Shown piece by piece: positions 16,679-26,420 of a stretch of DNA of 64,000 bases. Both the position numbers and the translations under genes were made by a program. Within the stretch, counting starts at the first letter, position 1. Each line of letters starts with the position of its first letter. The stretch lies in assembly GCF_003605405.2 (NCBI RefSeq), contig NZ_QYTW02000020.1:2060-66059 (forward strand), in the 5' to 3' direction. The notes beneath the pieces were generated by a model. It ran no database searches and had not been told where the DNA came from. It saw only the letters and a list, made by a program, of their open reading frames with translations. Source of the DNA: Siminovitchia terrae. GTDB taxonomy: Bacteria; Bacillota; Bacilli; Bacillales; Bacillaceae_C.

Positions 16679-17041
16679 TTAATTGGATAAGTATTGGCTG
16701 ACATCCTGATCAAGTACAATGATGGTTACTGCCAATTCCATAGACGGATCGTAGTCCTTTAAAATAGAAATGACATGCATCCCGTACTTACCTTCAACTA
16801 ATTTCTTAAAATGCTCTTTATGGCTGTCAATAATGGCGACATCTGTCATGCGGGTTACTAAGCGATTAAACTCGTCCAAATGTTTAAGAGAAGGAATCCT
16901 CTTATGATTGGCGAAGATTAATATCTTATCTCCCACAATTTCTACTTTCTGACTTTTAACGCCGATATCGAACATGCGCAAATTGAGCTCATTGTAATCC
17001 TTTATCAACTCCTGTTTAAAATGGCCTACAACCAGTTTCAT
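16679..17041 (-). CDS. DUF2294-like protein
   Basis: A 120-residue soluble protein. The flow QELIKDYNELN...VEIVGDKILIFANHKRIPSL...VVSILKDYDP-like...TIIVLDQD resembles DUF2294 (Na-translocating-associated/MpsC-like) proteins of Bacilli; function unknown. AAGGAGA precedes the ATG. It is monocistronic, bounded by a terminator. Confidence 0.6.
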   Translation of the reverse strand: MKLVVGHFKQELIKDYNELNLRMFDIGVKSQKVEIVGDKILIFANHKRIPSLKHLDEFNRLVTRMTDVAIIDSHKEHFKKLVEGKYGMHVISILKDYDPSMELAVTIIVLDQDVSQYLSN

Positions 17042-17171
17042 TCAATTTTCTCCTTCTTTTCGATAAGAAGATTCCAAATACTTAAACAGTAATCTACCAC
17101 ACTCTTTTACTATTGTAAACCCTTACATGACTGTTTTTTTAAAAAATGTATTTTATATACCATCATCTTTA

Positions 17172-17205
17172 CAGTAAGGATGTCCTTAACAAACCATCCT
17201 TACTG
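17172..17205 (-). terminator. Hairpin after pxpA
   Basis: CAGTAAGGATG and CATCCTTACTG form a perfect 11-pair stem four bases after the pxpA stop. There is no strong T run, so termination efficiency is uncertain. Confidence 0.5.
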
Positions 17206-17209
17206 CTGG

Positions 17210-17983
17210 CTACCTCCCCAAAAATTCCCCGATCGGCTCCACCTGGATTCCTGCCTTCTTTAAAGCTTCCGGGATAGACCTTGCAAATTCCAGGGCACTC
17301 TCTCCATCGCCATGAATACAGACGGTTTCCGCCTGGATAGAAATGTCCTGTCCCTGTATTGTTTTCACTTTGTTTTCTTTGACCATCCGGATTACCTGGT
17401 CAGCAGCCATCTCGTGATCGGTAATCAATGCATTCTTTTCAAGCCGGGAAGTAAGTGTACCGTCATGTTGGTAGGTTCTGTCGGAAAAAACTTCGTTTGC
17501 GGCCCTGAGGCCGATTTTTTTTCCAGCCTTGACGAGCTCCGCACCGGATAATCCGAACAAAATAAGCTCCGGTTCGACTTTATATACCGCCTCGGCGATG
17601 GCTTCTGCGAGAGCCGGATCTTTGGCTGCCATGTTGAATAGAGCACCATGGGGTTTGACGTGCTGTAATTTTCCGCCCTCGGATTTGACGAACGCCTGCA
17701 ATGCCCCGATCTGGTAGACTACTAGATCGTAGGTCTCCTCAGGAGAAATCTTGATTTCTCTACGCCCGAATCCTTGCAGGTCCGGCAGCCCCGGATGAGC
17801 CCCAATGGCTACATTCTTTTCTAATGCTTTTCTCACAGTCTTTTTCATTGTTGACGGGTCTCCCGCGTGGGACCCACAGGCGATGTTAGCGGATGTGATA
17901 AAATCCAGGAGTGCATCGTCATTTCCAACGACAAAGCTCCCGAAGCTTTCACCCATGTCACAGTTGAGATCAACCTTGTGCAT
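17210..17983 (-). CDS. pxpA: 5-oxoprolinase subunit A (LamB/YcsF family)
   Basis: A 257-residue protein starting [12 protein letters not shown], the signature of LamB/YcsF. With PxpB and PxpC it forms the prokaryotic ATP-dependent 5-oxoprolinase that opens pyroglutamate to glutamate. AGGAGG precedes the ATG, which directly abuts the pxpC stop, so translation is coupled. Length and motifs ([23 protein letters not shown]) are normal. Gene order B-C-A. Confidence 0.93.
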   Translation of the reverse strand: MHKVDLNCDMGESFGSFVVGNDDALLDFITSANIACGSHAGDPSTMKKTVRKALEKNVAIGAHPGLPDLQGFGRREIKISPEETYDLVVYQIGALQAFVKSEGGKLQHVKPHGALFNMAAKDPALAEAIAEAVYKVEPELILFGLSGAELVKAGKKIGLRAANEVFSDRTYQHDGTLTSRLEKNALITDHEMAADQVIRMVKENKVKTIQGQDISIQAETVCIHGDGESALEFARSIPEALKKAGIQVEPIGEFLGR

Positions 17984-18997
17984 TCACTTTTCCTCCTGGC
18001 TTATTTTTAAAAAAATTCCCAGTTTCACTTGTGCGATAAGCTTCTCTCTTTCAATATATAAAACTTGCGCTTCTTCAGTGGTGGCTTCAGTAAAAGAGAT
18101 TCCCTCCCCCGGCTTTGTCTGTGCAACTGATGGCAAATCAATCAAAGCAATTTTCCCGATTTTTGGATAACCACCCACTGATTGACGGTCAGCCATCAAA
18201 ATAATCGGACTTCCGTCAGGCGGAACCTGGATCGATCCAAAGTTAATGGCATCGGAGATCATATCCTTCGGCTGTTCGAGCACCAAATCCGGGCCTTCCA
18301 GCCGATACCCCATTCTGTCTGACTGAGAGGAAACTTTGAATTCTTTTTGGTAAAACTCCAACTGGCTATTTTTATCGAACCAATCAAATTGGGGACCCTT
18401 TAGCACCCTAATTGCAGCAGGACGCTTCCTATAAGGATAAATATCTTCGGAAATGCACCAGTTGCTCGCAATAAAAGACCCGTCGTCACCTCTAGTAGAC
18501 AGTCCAGCCATCAGTTTTTCTGAAGCCCCAGAGGGCTCTCCAAATAAAAGCGTATCGCCAGCCTGCAAGGATCGGCCTTGATACCCCCCAAGGCTAGCCC
18601 GCAAATAGGTTGACTTACTTCCCATCACAGGCTGAACGTCAAACCCGCCTGCAACGGCCAAATAGGCCCTGCAGCCTTTTTTCGCATATCTGAATTGCAA
18701 TTTCATCCCTTTTTTGATAAGTACAGGGCGCCACATAGGTACAAACTCTCCATTTATCGACGGACTCAGATCGCCGCCGCAAATGGCGATCAGGGCATCT
18801 GTTTCAAATAGTATCACTGGTCCTGATAAAGTCATCTCAAGCGTAGCTTCCTTTTCAAGGTTGCCGACGAGCACATTCGCCAGACGATGAGCGAGCGGAT
18901 CCATTGCCCCGCTAACGATAACTCCGTATTTTTGGTAACCGGTTCTTCCCAAATCCTGAATTGTATCTAACAGTCCGGACTTCAACATTCGAATCAT
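17984..18997 (-). CDS. pxpC: 5-oxoprolinase subunit C (biotin-dependent carboxyltransferase-like)
   Basis: A 337-residue protein with MLKSGLLDTIQDLGRTGYQ at the N-terminus and ILMADRQSVGGYPKIG near the C-terminus, both typical of PxpC/KipA C-terminal carboxyltransferase-like domains. ATG 18997 overlaps the pxpB stop as ATGA, the usual arrangement, and is preferred over a start 18 bases further upstream. Part of the pyroglutamate-opening enzyme. Confidence 0.92.
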   Translation of the reverse strand: MIRMLKSGLLDTIQDLGRTGYQKYGVIVSGAMDPLAHRLANVLVGNLEKEATLEMTLSGPVILFETDALIAICGGDLSPSINGEFVPMWRPVLIKKGMKLQFRYAKKGCRAYLAVAGGFDVQPVMGSKSTYLRASLGGYQGRSLQAGDTLLFGEPSGASEKLMAGLSTRGDDGSFIASNWCISEDIYPYRKRPAAIRVLKGPQFDWFDKNSQLEFYQKEFKVSSQSDRMGYRLEGPDLVLEQPKDMISDAINFGSIQVPPDGSPIILMADRQSVGGYPKIGKIALIDLPSVAQTKPGEGISFTEATTEEAQVLYIEREKLIAQVKLGIFLKISQEEK

Positions 18998-19707
18998 GAC
19001 TGTGAATTCTCCCAATGATAATAAGCCTCTGCATTGATGGGATTAAACTTGATTTTATCGCCTGCTTTCAACAATGAAGGCTCTTCTTTTTCAGGCTGAA
19101 AAAGATTGAGCGGTGTTCTGCCAATCAACCGCCAGCCACCCGGTGTTTCGATGGGATAGATGCCGGTTTGACTGCCTGCAATTCCCAATGATCTGGAAGG
19201 GATTTTTGGTCTTGGCGTGGCGCGTCTTGGAGCAGCTATTCTCTCAGACATTCCCCCCAAGTATGGAAAGCCAGGAGCAAATCCGAGCATATAGACGAGA
19301 TATTCTCTGCTTGAATGGATGTGAACGACCTCTTCGGGTGTCAACCCATTATGCTTTGCGACAAAAGACAAATCCGGGCCGAACTCCCCTCCATAGCAGA
19401 TTGGAATTTCCACGACTCTTTGCTTGATTTTTGTATTTGCTGAACTCGCTGATAAAATTTCTCTTATTCTATCGGAAACAGCTTCGTATGGAAGTTCGTT
19501 TCCTTTTGCGAGCTTGGAAGCTTGATAAGGATCATAATATAAAGTGACGGTTGTAAAAGTCGGTATATATTCTATCTGCCATTCTTCGTTATTTTCGTCT
19601 AAAAGGCGGCTTACTGTTTGAACCTTCTGCTGTATCTCTTCATTGATTTCTGCTCCCAGTTCTATCATCACCGCGTTGTCTCCGAGCATACACAGTTTGT
19701 AATCCAT
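18994..19707 (-). CDS. pxpB: 5-oxoprolinase subunit B (KipI-like)
   Basis: A 237-residue KipI-family protein with VYMLGFAPGFPYLGG and GGWRLIGRTP, strongly conserved in PxpB. It is the first gene of the pxpB-pxpC-pxpA operon, with AGGTGA ahead of ATG. The 270-base gap to the divergent symporter unit carries the symporter promoter; a separate pxp promoter was not identified. Confidence 0.92.
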   Translation of the reverse strand: MDYKLCMLGDNAVMIELGAEINEEIQQKVQTVSRLLDENNEEWQIEYIPTFTTVTLYYDPYQASKLAKGNELPYEAVSDRIREILSASSANTKIKQRVVEIPICYGGEFGPDLSFVAKHNGLTPEEVVHIHSSREYLVYMLGFAPGFPYLGGMSERIAAPRRATPRPKIPSRSLGIAGSQTGIYPIETPGGWRLIGRTPLNLFQPEKEEPSLLKAGDKIKFNPINAEAYYHWENSQS

Positions 19708-19857
19708 GTCTTCACCTCAGTGAATTGTTCGGGAACCAGACACCCGAGTGTTCAATTTGTATGGATGCCAAGCATTAAAGTTACTATGCCTGACACCTTT
19801 GTTGAACCTATTTTATCACCAGACCTTATAGTTATCAAAATTGATATTCAGGGAGTG

Positions 19858-19886
19858 TTGACAATCATATATGATAATATATACTA
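19858..19886 (+). promoter_or_regulatory. Sigma-A promoter with ATCATATATGAT operator
   Basis: TTGACA, 17 bases, TATACT. The operator ATCATATATGAT occupies 19865-19876 within the spacer. The same palindrome lies in the HPA cluster promoter and, nearly, in the promoter of the GntR gene at 32389, so that regulator probably represses this symporter unit. Confidence 0.75.
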
Positions 19887-19978
19887 TAGTTTATATGATA
19901 TTTCAGTCATTTCTCTATCTTTCCCCATTTTGCAATTAATGGAATGTAAGCGTTTTTGACTATGAGGAGGAAACAAAA

Positions 19979-20095
19979 ATGTTAGGAATGGAAGATTTTA
20001 TGATTGTTTTGGGATGGATTGGTACTGTGATTTCTATGGTCGGCTGTGTTGTATTCGGAGTCATCATGTGGAATAAAGGGGCGGATTCAGAATGA
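19979..20095 (+). CDS. Symporter small accessory protein
   Basis: A 38-residue protein with one membrane helix (MIVLGWIGTVISMVGCVVFG). GAGGAGG precedes its ATG, and its stop overlaps the next start as ATGA, so it is translationally coupled to the sodium:solute symporter. This matches the small accessory proteins annotated ahead of SSS symporters in Bacilli, which may help assembly or stability. Too short for routine gene callers. Confidence 0.8.
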   Translation: MLGMEDFMIVLGWIGTVISMVGCVVFGVIMWNKGADSE

Positions 20096-21678
20096 ATTAT
20101 CCTGTTCTTGCTGCCTTGTTTCTCGTTTACATCGGTATTATGTCAGCGCTTGCTTATTACGGCTATAAGCAGACAAAAACAGAATCCGATTACCTTGTCG
20201 GTGGACGCAGCATTAGTCCGACAGTCATGGCCCTTTCTTATGGAGCGACCTTTATCAGTACATCTTCGATCATCGGGTTTGGCGGCGTTGCTTCTCTATA
20301 TGGTTTCAGCCTGCTTTGGCTAGCACTTTTAAATATTGTTCTTGGAGTCGGGGTAGCGTTTGCCGTATTTGGGACAAGGATCCGTAAGCTGTCCCTCGAA
20401 TTGGATTCATACACATTCTCGGATTTGCTCGGAAAAAGATACAACTCTAAGTTTCTGACCATTTTTTCCGGAGCCATGATTTTCCTGTTCATGCCTGCGT
20501 ATACAAGTATTGTCTTGATCGGCGGCGGACGATTTTTGGAAGAGACTCTCTCGATGAATTTCAATGTGGCCCTTTTGATTCTTGCCATGATTGTTGGTGT
20601 GTATGTCATTACAGGTGGAATTAAAGCCGTAATGTATACGGATGCATTTGCTGCCATCGTCATGCTTTTTGGAATGATTATTTTCTTGGTGACGACGTAC
20701 AAAACCCTTGGCGGAGTCGAGGTAGCTCATAATGCTTTGACTGCAATGAAGGATTTGGTTCCGCAGAATCTCGTTGAACAGGGTCACCAAGGCTGGACTT
20801 CGATGCCTGCTTTCGGTTCTCCACTTTGGTGGACAATTGTCAGCACCATCATCATGGGTGTAGGTATCGGCGTTCTTGCTCAGCCGCAGTTGGCCATGCG
20901 CAGCATGACAGTCAAGGATAACCGTTCACTTTACCGTTCTGTCCTTGTCGGGGGGATTTTCATATTCTTCATGACAGGTGCAGCCTATATGATTGGCCCG
21001 CTGACAAACGTCTATTTTCAGGAAACGGCCGGAATGCTGGCCATTGATGCAGCAAAAGGAAATGTTGATTTGGTCATTCCAACGTTTATCAATTCACTGA
21101 TGCCTGATTGGTTCATTTACTTGTTTACTTTGACATTGCTCTCGGCGACTATATCTACAATCAGTTCATTGATCCATTTGCAAGGCTCGGCTTTTGGAGA
21201 GGATATTTTAAAAAATATGGGCTTTCAATCCCTATTTGGCATGAGCCTCTCTCGTTTGGGCGTGTTGATCGGTATTGTGGCGGCGGTTGTCCTTGCTTAC
21301 ATCATGCCGGCTGGGGTCATTGCCCAGGCAACAGCCTTCTGGTTCGGGATTTGTGCGGCCGGGTTTTTGCCCACATTGATTGGAGCTCTTTTTTGGAAAA
21401 AATCGACCAAGGAAGGCGCGGTGGCCAGTACAATTACAGGGTTTGTTGTCAGCGTTTTTGGTTTTCTGTTTTTGCATCAAAAAGAAGCTGCGGCACTTGG
21501 AGTTTCCAAAGCAATTTTCGGCAAAACCACTTTGCTCGGATTTCCATGGACATTTGTCGATCCGATGTTTTACGCTCTTCCCTTATCGACGATTGTCTTT
21601 ATTGCAGTAAGCCTCGCAACAGGCAAAAAACAACAACTCAAAGCAGGCTCTTCAGTTTCAGACCATACCGCCTCTTGA
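20092..21678 (+). CDS. Sodium:solute symporter (SSS family)
   Basis: A 528-residue protein with about 13 membrane segments. Hallmarks are SDYLVGGRSISP, GATFISTSSIIGFGG, the GGIKAVMYTDAFA segment and ATISTISSLIHLQGSAFGEDI. It should import an organic anion or solute with sodium. The upstream operator is the one that marks the 4-hydroxyphenylacetate cluster, so an HPA/phenylacetate-type substrate is inferred. It is preceded by the coupled 38-residue protein and ends in a REP-like hairpin. Confidence 0.9.
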   Translation: MNYPVLAALFLVYIGIMSALAYYGYKQTKTESDYLVGGRSISPTVMALSYGATFISTSSIIGFGGVASLYGFSLLWLALLNIVLGVGVAFAVFGTRIRKLSLELDSYTFSDLLGKRYNSKFLTIFSGAMIFLFMPAYTSIVLIGGGRFLEETLSMNFNVALLILAMIVGVYVITGGIKAVMYTDAFAAIVMLFGMIIFLVTTYKTLGGVEVAHNALTAMKDLVPQNLVEQGHQGWTSMPAFGSPLWWTIVSTIIMGVGIGVLAQPQLAMRSMTVKDNRSLYRSVLVGGIFIFFMTGAAYMIGPLTNVYFQETAGMLAIDAAKGNVDLVIPTFINSLMPDWFIYLFTLTLLSATISTISSLIHLQGSAFGEDILKNMGFQSLFGMSLSRLGVLIGIVAAVVLAYIMPAGVIAQATAFWFGICAAGFLPTLIGALFWKKSTKEGAVASTITGFVVSVFGFLFLHQKEAAALGVSKAIFGKTTLLGFPWTFVDPMFYALPLSTIVFIAVSLATGKKQQLKAGSSVSDHTAS

Positions 21679-21683
21679 CCTTA

Positions 21684-21752
21684 GGGGTCTGACCCCCGTT
21701 ACGTTAAAGCGTTAATGCTTTAATGTGATGGGGGTCAGACCCCTTTATTTTA
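21684..21752. repeat. REP-like element with GGGGTCTGACCCC ends (solo copy 1)
   Basis: AGGGGTCTGACCCCC and its complement GGGGGTCAGACCCCT flank a TTAA/AAGCGTTAA-rich centre; a T-rich run follows, so it can also terminate the symporter transcript. The same ends bracket the RAYT gene near 32.4-33.1 kb. Confidence 0.85.
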
Positions 21753-21868
21753 TGACATTTTTTTAAAAGGTATATTAAATGTTTGAATCATTCCATTAAC
21801 ATTGCTATGGTTAGGCATGTTGAAAAAATATCGCATCGATCTCCATTTATGGAAGGAGAGAAATCATT

Positions 21869-23377
21869 TTGTGGAGTAAAGTCTCAAGTGTTTTTTGGGT
21901 ATCGGCTGCCATTTTGATGGTCGCTGTCGTTTTCGGTGTGGCCGCCCCTGACCAATTTGAGGCAGCTACATCAAATATTGAGTCAGTGATTACCTCAGGT
22001 TTTGGCTGGTATTATTTAATTTTGGTCACGGTCATTGTCGCATTCTGTCTTTTTCTTATCTTTAGCCCAGTGGGATCCGTGAAGCTGGGGAAGCAGGATG
22101 ATCAACCCGAATATTCCAAGCCGACATGGTTTGCCATGCTATTTTCTGCGGGCATGGGGATCGGGCTTGTTTTCTGGGGATCAGCCGAACCTCTTTCCCA
22201 TTATGCGGTTGCCCCTCCTATGGCTGATCCAGGAACGGATGCCGCAATCAAAGAATCCATGCGTTTTACATTCTTTCATTGGGGGATCCATGCCTGGTCT
22301 GTCTATGCTTTGGTTGGCCTCTGCCTTGCCTATTTTAATTTCCGTAAAGGACGACCAGGTTTGATTAGTGCAACGCTCAGTCCCCTCTTGGGAAAATATG
22401 CCCACAGCAGGCTTGCGATGCTCGTTGACATCATCGCCGTTGCTGCAACCGTTATCGGGGTAGCAACAACCCTTGGATTCGGAGCTGTGCAAATTAATGG
22501 AGGGCTTGCCTATCTGTTTGGAATCCCGCACAATTTCACTATCCAGTTGATAATCATCCTCATAGTCACCGCCTTGTTTATCATGTCAGCATGGTCAGGC
22601 TTAAGCAAAGGGATCAAATATTTGAGTAATACAAATATGATTCTGGCCATTGTATTGTTGGCGCTCGTTTTTATTCTGGGTCCCAGCTTGTTGATCCTGA
22701 ATTTGTTTACGGATACGATTGGAGCATACGTGCAAAACATTATTCAAATGAGTCTTAGGATTGCACCGCTTAATGAGGGCAATCGTGGATGGATCAATGA
22801 CTGGACAATATTTTATTGGGCTTGGTGGATTTCATGGGCTCCGTTCGTCGGTATCTTTATTGCCCGTGTCTCCAAAGGAAGGACGATACGCGAATTCATG
22901 ATTGGTGTCTTAATCCTCCCTGTCATCGTCAGTTTCATTTGGTTTGCTGTCTTTGGAACAACTGCCATTGACATTCAATTAGCTGGAGCCGTCGACTTGA
23001 CAAAATATGCAACAGAAGAAGTGCTTTTTGCTGTCTTTAATGAAATGCCATTTTCGGCCATTCTATCAGTGGTCGCTGTCATTTTGATCGGAATTTTTTT
23101 CATTACATCTGCCGATTCAGCTACCTTTGTTCTTGCCATGCAGACATCTTATGGCTCCCTGACCCCGCCAAACAGTGTAAAAGTGGTTTGGGGATTTTTC
23201 CTTGCTGCGATGGCCTCTATTCTTATATATAGTGGAGGGCTGCAAGCATTGCAAAACGCGCTCATTATTGGAGCGTTCCCTTTTTCAATGATTATGATAC
23301 TAATGATGCTTTCCATTTACAAAGCGCTTCGTCAGGAGCGGAGAGAGTTGGAGCTTCAACGAAGGAAAAGAGCTTAA
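21869..23377 (+). CDS. BCCT-family transporter (copy 1)
   Basis: A 502-residue betaine/choline/carnitine-type transporter with twelve membrane segments. The glycine-rich [15 protein letters not shown] segment of BetP/OpuD-like Na+-coupled members and the [17 protein letters not shown]...[14 protein letters not shown] signature are present. TTG start with GGAAGGAG upstream. It probably takes up glycine betaine or another osmolyte. It is a single-gene unit closed by a terminator; the BCCT protein at 36793 is a distant paralogue. Confidence 0.92.
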   Translation: MWSKVSSVFWVSAAILMVAVVFGVAAPDQFEAATSNIESVITSGFGWYYLILVTVIVAFCLFLIFSPVGSVKLGKQDDQPEYSKPTWFAMLFSAGMGIGLVFWGSAEPLSHYAVAPPMADPGTDAAIKESMRFTFFHWGIHAWSVYALVGLCLAYFNFRKGRPGLISATLSPLLGKYAHSRLAMLVDIIAVAATVIGVATTLGFGAVQINGGLAYLFGIPHNFTIQLIIILIVTALFIMSAWSGLSKGIKYLSNTNMILAIVLLALVFILGPSLLILNLFTDTIGAYVQNIIQMSLRIAPLNEGNRGWINDWTIFYWAWWISWAPFVGIFIARVSKGRTIREFMIGVLILPVIVSFIWFAVFGTTAIDIQLAGAVDLTKYATEEVLFAVFNEMPFSAILSVVAVILIGIFFITSADSATFVLAMQTSYGSLTPPNSVKVVWGFFLAAMASILIYSGGLQALQNALIIGAFPFSMIMILMMLSIYKALRQERRELELQRRKRA

Positions 23378-23382
23378 TGTAG

Positions 23383-23411
23383 AGACCGGCTGCCACACAG
23401 CCGGTCTTTTT
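23383..23411 (+). terminator. Terminator of the BCCT gene
   Basis: AGACCGGCTG pairs with CAGCCGGTCT over a six-base loop, followed by T5. Confidence 0.85.
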
Positions 23412-23486
23412 AAATGCAGCCATCCAATGAGTGGGTATGAAGGCGCTGTACTCTTTTTTGGATAGGGAGACTTTATAAGAAGATTA

Positions 23487-23520
23487 GAGCGCATGGCCGC
23501 CGTTTCAGCTGCCTGCGCTC
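23487..23520 (-). terminator. Hairpin after hpaF
   Basis: GAGCGCA/TGCGCTC stem beginning 16 bases after the hpaF stop, with only a weak T-rich tail. It is a possible end of the HPA operon. Confidence 0.4.
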
Positions 23521-23535
23521 CAACCTCTCTCTAGA

Positions 23536-23919
23536 CTATTTTTTATATCGCTTATGGATGTTGTTTTGTTTATAGGTAGGCCTTGAAAATTCTTCTACCT
23601 CCATGGATAAAGCAAGATATCTTTTTTCAAACAGGTCGGCAAAGTGCTCTTTAATCATCTCAAATAGTTTGTCGCACGCCTTCGTCAGCTCTTGTTCGGA
23701 GCGGCCGCCTCCGATTTTCAATGCGACATGAACAAATGCATCGTCTTCTGATCCATCCGCGACAAAATAATCCTTCAATTCGATAGCCCGTGAACGAATT
23801 CCTGCAATCGGAAAGACACCGCCGCTGTCGATGAGGGACTGGTTTATTTTTTTCAACAAGGCTTCAATATGGGCTTCCTCTTTAATGTTGTCCGTGTATT
23901 CAACGATGACATGAGGCAT
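23536..23919 (-). CDS. hpaF: 5-carboxymethyl-2-hydroxymuconate delta-isomerase
   Basis: A 127-residue tautomerase-like protein beginning MPHVIVEYTDNI; Pro after the initiator Met is the catalytic base in this family. The pattern AIELKDYFVADG and FVHVALKIGGGRS are typical of HpaF/CHMI. It isomerises the product of HpaE in the meta-cleavage pathway. GGAGGTGG precedes the start. It is the last gene of the HPA cluster, 19 bases after the second hpaG gene. Confidence 0.88.
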   Translation of the reverse strand: MPHVIVEYTDNIKEEAHIEALLKKINQSLIDSGGVFPIAGIRSRAIELKDYFVADGSEDDAFVHVALKIGGGRSEQELTKACDKLFEMIKEHFADLFEKRYLALSMEVEEFSRPTYKQNNIHKRYKK

Positions 23920-23938
23920 CTAAAATCCACCTCCTCAG

Positions 23939-24724
23939 TTATTTGACTGCGCTTTTTTCAGGACTGCTTTTGATGGAAAAAGCTTCATCTCCAACAATTG
24001 TATTTTTCAGCTGGCCTAGCCCTTCAACTTCTGTGATGACTTCATCACCAGGAACAACGTCCACTGTTCCTTTTGGTGTTCCCGTTAAAATGATGTCATT
24101 TTCATCCAATGTCATAAAGCTGCTCAGGTATTCAATCAGGTAGGGAACGTCGAAAATCATATCCTTTGTTGTTCCTTCCTGCTTCAGGTCACCATTCACA
24201 TAAGTACGGAGCTTCAGATTCATCGGATCTTCGATATCAGCAGCGTCCACGAACCACGGTCCCAGAGGTGTACATGTATCGCGGTTTTTCACCCGAAGAT
24301 TTGGACGATAATAGTTTTCGAGATAGTCCCGGAGGGCGTAGTCGTTCGCGATGGTATAGCCTTTGACGTAATCGTAGGCATCTTCACGCTTCACACTTTT
24401 GGCCTTTTTCCCGATTACAACTGCCAGCTCGCACTCATAGTGCATATATGTAACGTCTGCCGGCCGGCGTGTCTGTGCATTATGGCCAATGAATGTGTTT
24501 GGCCCTTTTAAAAAGACCAACGGCTCTTCAGGTGCTTTAAAAGCAAGCTCACCAGCATGGTCGGAATAATTCAATGCCAGAACAAATGTGGTTCGCGGTT
24601 CGATTGGCGGAAGCCATACAACTTCATCTTCGGAAACAACCCGGCCATCTAAAAGTTCAAGTTTCCCGTCCTTTTCAACAACATCGTGCACCGCACCAAA
24701 GCAAGCTACCCGTGCCTGTTTCAT
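23939..24724 (-). CDS. hpaG: FAH-family HpaG2-like isomerase/decarboxylase
   Basis: A 261-residue fumarylacetoacetate-hydrolase-family protein with the metal/substrate region HYECELAVVIGKKAK, YTIANDYALRD and ILTGTPKGT. In E. coli HpaG is a fusion of two FAH domains; here the halves are separate genes overlapping by 4 bases (ATGA). This half corresponds to the C-terminal one, so decarboxylation/isomerisation of the oxepta-triene acid is expected. Which half catalyses which step is inference. Confidence 0.85.
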   Translation of the reverse strand: MKQARVACFGAVHDVVEKDGKLELLDGRVVSEDEVVWLPPIEPRTTFVLALNYSDHAGELAFKAPEEPLVFLKGPNTFIGHNAQTRRPADVTYMHYECELAVVIGKKAKSVKREDAYDYVKGYTIANDYALRDYLENYYRPNLRVKNRDTCTPLGPWFVDAADIEDPMNLKLRTYVNGDLKQEGTTKDMIFDVPYLIEYLSSFMTLDENDIILTGTPKGTVDVVPGDEVITEVEGLGQLKNTIVGDEAFSIKSSPEKSAVK

Positions 24725-25515
24725 GATGCATAACCTCCTTCAGCCAGCTTTTCCTCAGATACAACCCTGTTCACCAAAACGCCGATTCCATCAATTTCAA
24801 TGCGGATTTCATCACCGTCTTTTACGCGCGGCGGCTGATCTGGAACACCAACAAGCAAGACATCGCCTTTTCGAAGGGTCATAAATTCAGTCACATCTTT
24901 TAGTAAAGTAGGAATTGAACGGATCAGATTCTTCGTATTATTTTGCTGCTTCAATTCTCCATTGATGTACACGCGTGTTTCCAACTGCCCCGGGTCCGTC
25001 ACGTCGTCCTGGGAAACGATCCACGGCCCGACTGGGCAGAATCCGTCGCGTGCTTTCTGCTTGATTGCAGGGCGGTAATAACTTTCATGAGGAATGCTGA
25101 CATCATTCGCAATCGTGTACCCCTCAATGTATTCGTACGCATCATCCGCATTGATGCGAGTAGCAGTTTTTCCAATCACGACCGCAAGCGCTGCGCCGAC
25201 CACAAGCTCTTCCTCCCTTTTCGGAAGCGGAATGGGTTGATTACAACCTGACAATGTGTTGGCAGGCTTGATATATAAAATCGGAGCTTTCGGAGGCTGC
25301 TTATAAGGCGCCTCATTGAATTGCCCTTTTAATTCATTGTATTCTCCCTGATAGTTCAACAACACGCCATAAATGGTTCCTGTTACGGGCGGATTCCAGG
25401 ATACGTGTGAAACAGACTGTTTTTGTCCATGCAATTCAACCGTTGCTTCAAGTGGATTTACCTGAATCTCATCCCAAACGCCAAGCCCTTGCAGGCTCGC
25501 TTTCACAAGACTCAT
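24721..25515 (-). CDS. FAH-family HpaG1-like protein
   Basis: A 264-residue protein with the FAH core (ALAVVIGKTATRI, YTIANDVSIPHESYYRP, LLVGVPDQPP). It corresponds to the N-terminal half of bifunctional HpaG and overlaps the next gene by ATGA. It starts after a 412-base gap from hpaC that contains repeat copy 3, so it may also have its own promoter. The GTPKG of the sister is replaced by GVPDQ. Confidence 0.82.
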   Translation of the reverse strand: MSLVKASLQGLGVWDEIQVNPLEATVELHGQKQSVSHVSWNPPVTGTIYGVLLNYQGEYNELKGQFNEAPYKQPPKAPILYIKPANTLSGCNQPIPLPKREEELVVGAALAVVIGKTATRINADDAYEYIEGYTIANDVSIPHESYYRPAIKQKARDGFCPVGPWIVSQDDVTDPGQLETRVYINGELKQQNNTKNLIRSIPTLLKDVTEFMTLRKGDVLLVGVPDQPPRVKDGDEIRIEIDGIGVLVNRVVSEEKLAEGGYAS

Positions 25516-25736
25516 ATTATCACTCCTTATTTTTTTCGAAAAAATACTAATTAGACTTCGTTTTTACCCCAAATAAGGTTCCATAGCCCCTCTATGATTC
25601 ACCGCTTCAACGAATAAAGAAGCGGACACGCCTTCCCTTACTACGAGTTCAATGCAAGTTCTTTCGCATATACACAGGCTCCGACAGAAACATCCCGTCC
25701 GTCTTCCAAAAAATCATGAAGACGGGCGGGACCCCT
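25516..25736. other. Gap between hpaG1 and hpaC, no gene
   Basis: No convincing ORF. It contains the stem CCCGTCCGTCTTC/GAAGACGGGCGGG (25694-25706, 25718-25730, one mismatch), probably a transcription-end or processing hairpin. The remainder up to 25932 is the repeat element. Confidence 0.6.
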
Positions 25737-25932
25737 TATCAAATGCGCCTTGGCGTATTTGCGCCCAGATTTTATCGAGCTTCACTCGATAAATTTCCTC
25801 TAAAAATCTGTGGCATCCGCCGAAGGCTTTGACTTTATTCAGCCGGGGTTTGAACCCCCACTGAATGGAATACTAATATGCTTTCATCTAACAACTTACA
25901 GAAGTGGGAGACTTCTGCTGAATGAAGTTAAA
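25737..25932 (+). repeat. Multi-hairpin repeat element, copy 3
   Basis: Full-length copy (about 196 bp). Its right end GTTAAA supplies the stop codon of hpaC: on the minus strand the reading frame ends GTT TAA at the junction. Inserted exactly at the 3' end of that gene. Confidence 0.85.
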
Positions 25933-26386
25933 CAACCTTTCTATATTTACCCTCGAAGAATCCGAGCGCTTCCCCATCTGTCACGCGAAGGTCGGTCACT
26001 TCACCAATGTATAGCGTGTGATCTCCTGCAATCACGGATTCGTGAACATTGCACGTCAGGTTAACAAGCGCATCTTTGATGACTGGCATTTCGTTGAATG
26101 TATCGAACCCCACGTCCCTCTCTTCTTTGATCTGGCCGGCAAAATAAGCAGACAGGTCCTGCTGTCCCTCATTTAACACACTGACGGCGAATTTTCCGGA
26201 CTCTTTGATGAGTTGGTTCATGTTCGCCTTTTCTCCGATGGAGATGAGGACGAGCTTCGGGTTCAGGGACACTGACATAAATGCGTTGGCTGTCATGCCG
26301 TGAACATTTTCCCCAACCTTTGTTGTGATGACTGTAACTCCCGTTGCGAATTTCCCCATTGCTGTTCTAAACAGACGATCGTCCAT
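25928..26386 (-). CDS. hpaC: Flavin reductase, 4-hydroxyphenylacetate 3-monooxygenase small component
   Basis: A 152-residue flavin reductase-like (FMN-binding split barrel) protein, with the opening MDDRLFRTAMGKFATGVTVIT and the GDHTLYIGEV motif. It supplies reduced FAD to HpaB. Its normal stop may have been replaced: the present TAA lies at the edge of repeat copy 3, so a few C-terminal residues could be missing. Length is near normal (about 150-170). Confidence 0.88.
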   Translation of the reverse strand: MDDRLFRTAMGKFATGVTVITTKVGENVHGMTANAFMSVSLNPKLVLISIGEKANMNQLIKESGKFAVSVLNEGQQDLSAYFAGQIKEERDVGFDTFNEMPVIKDALVNLTCNVHESVIAGDHTLYIGEVTDLRVTDGEALGFFEGKYRKVV

Positions 26387-26420
26387 TCCGCTCTCCCCCT
26401 TTTTTCTTTTTCCCTGTGTC

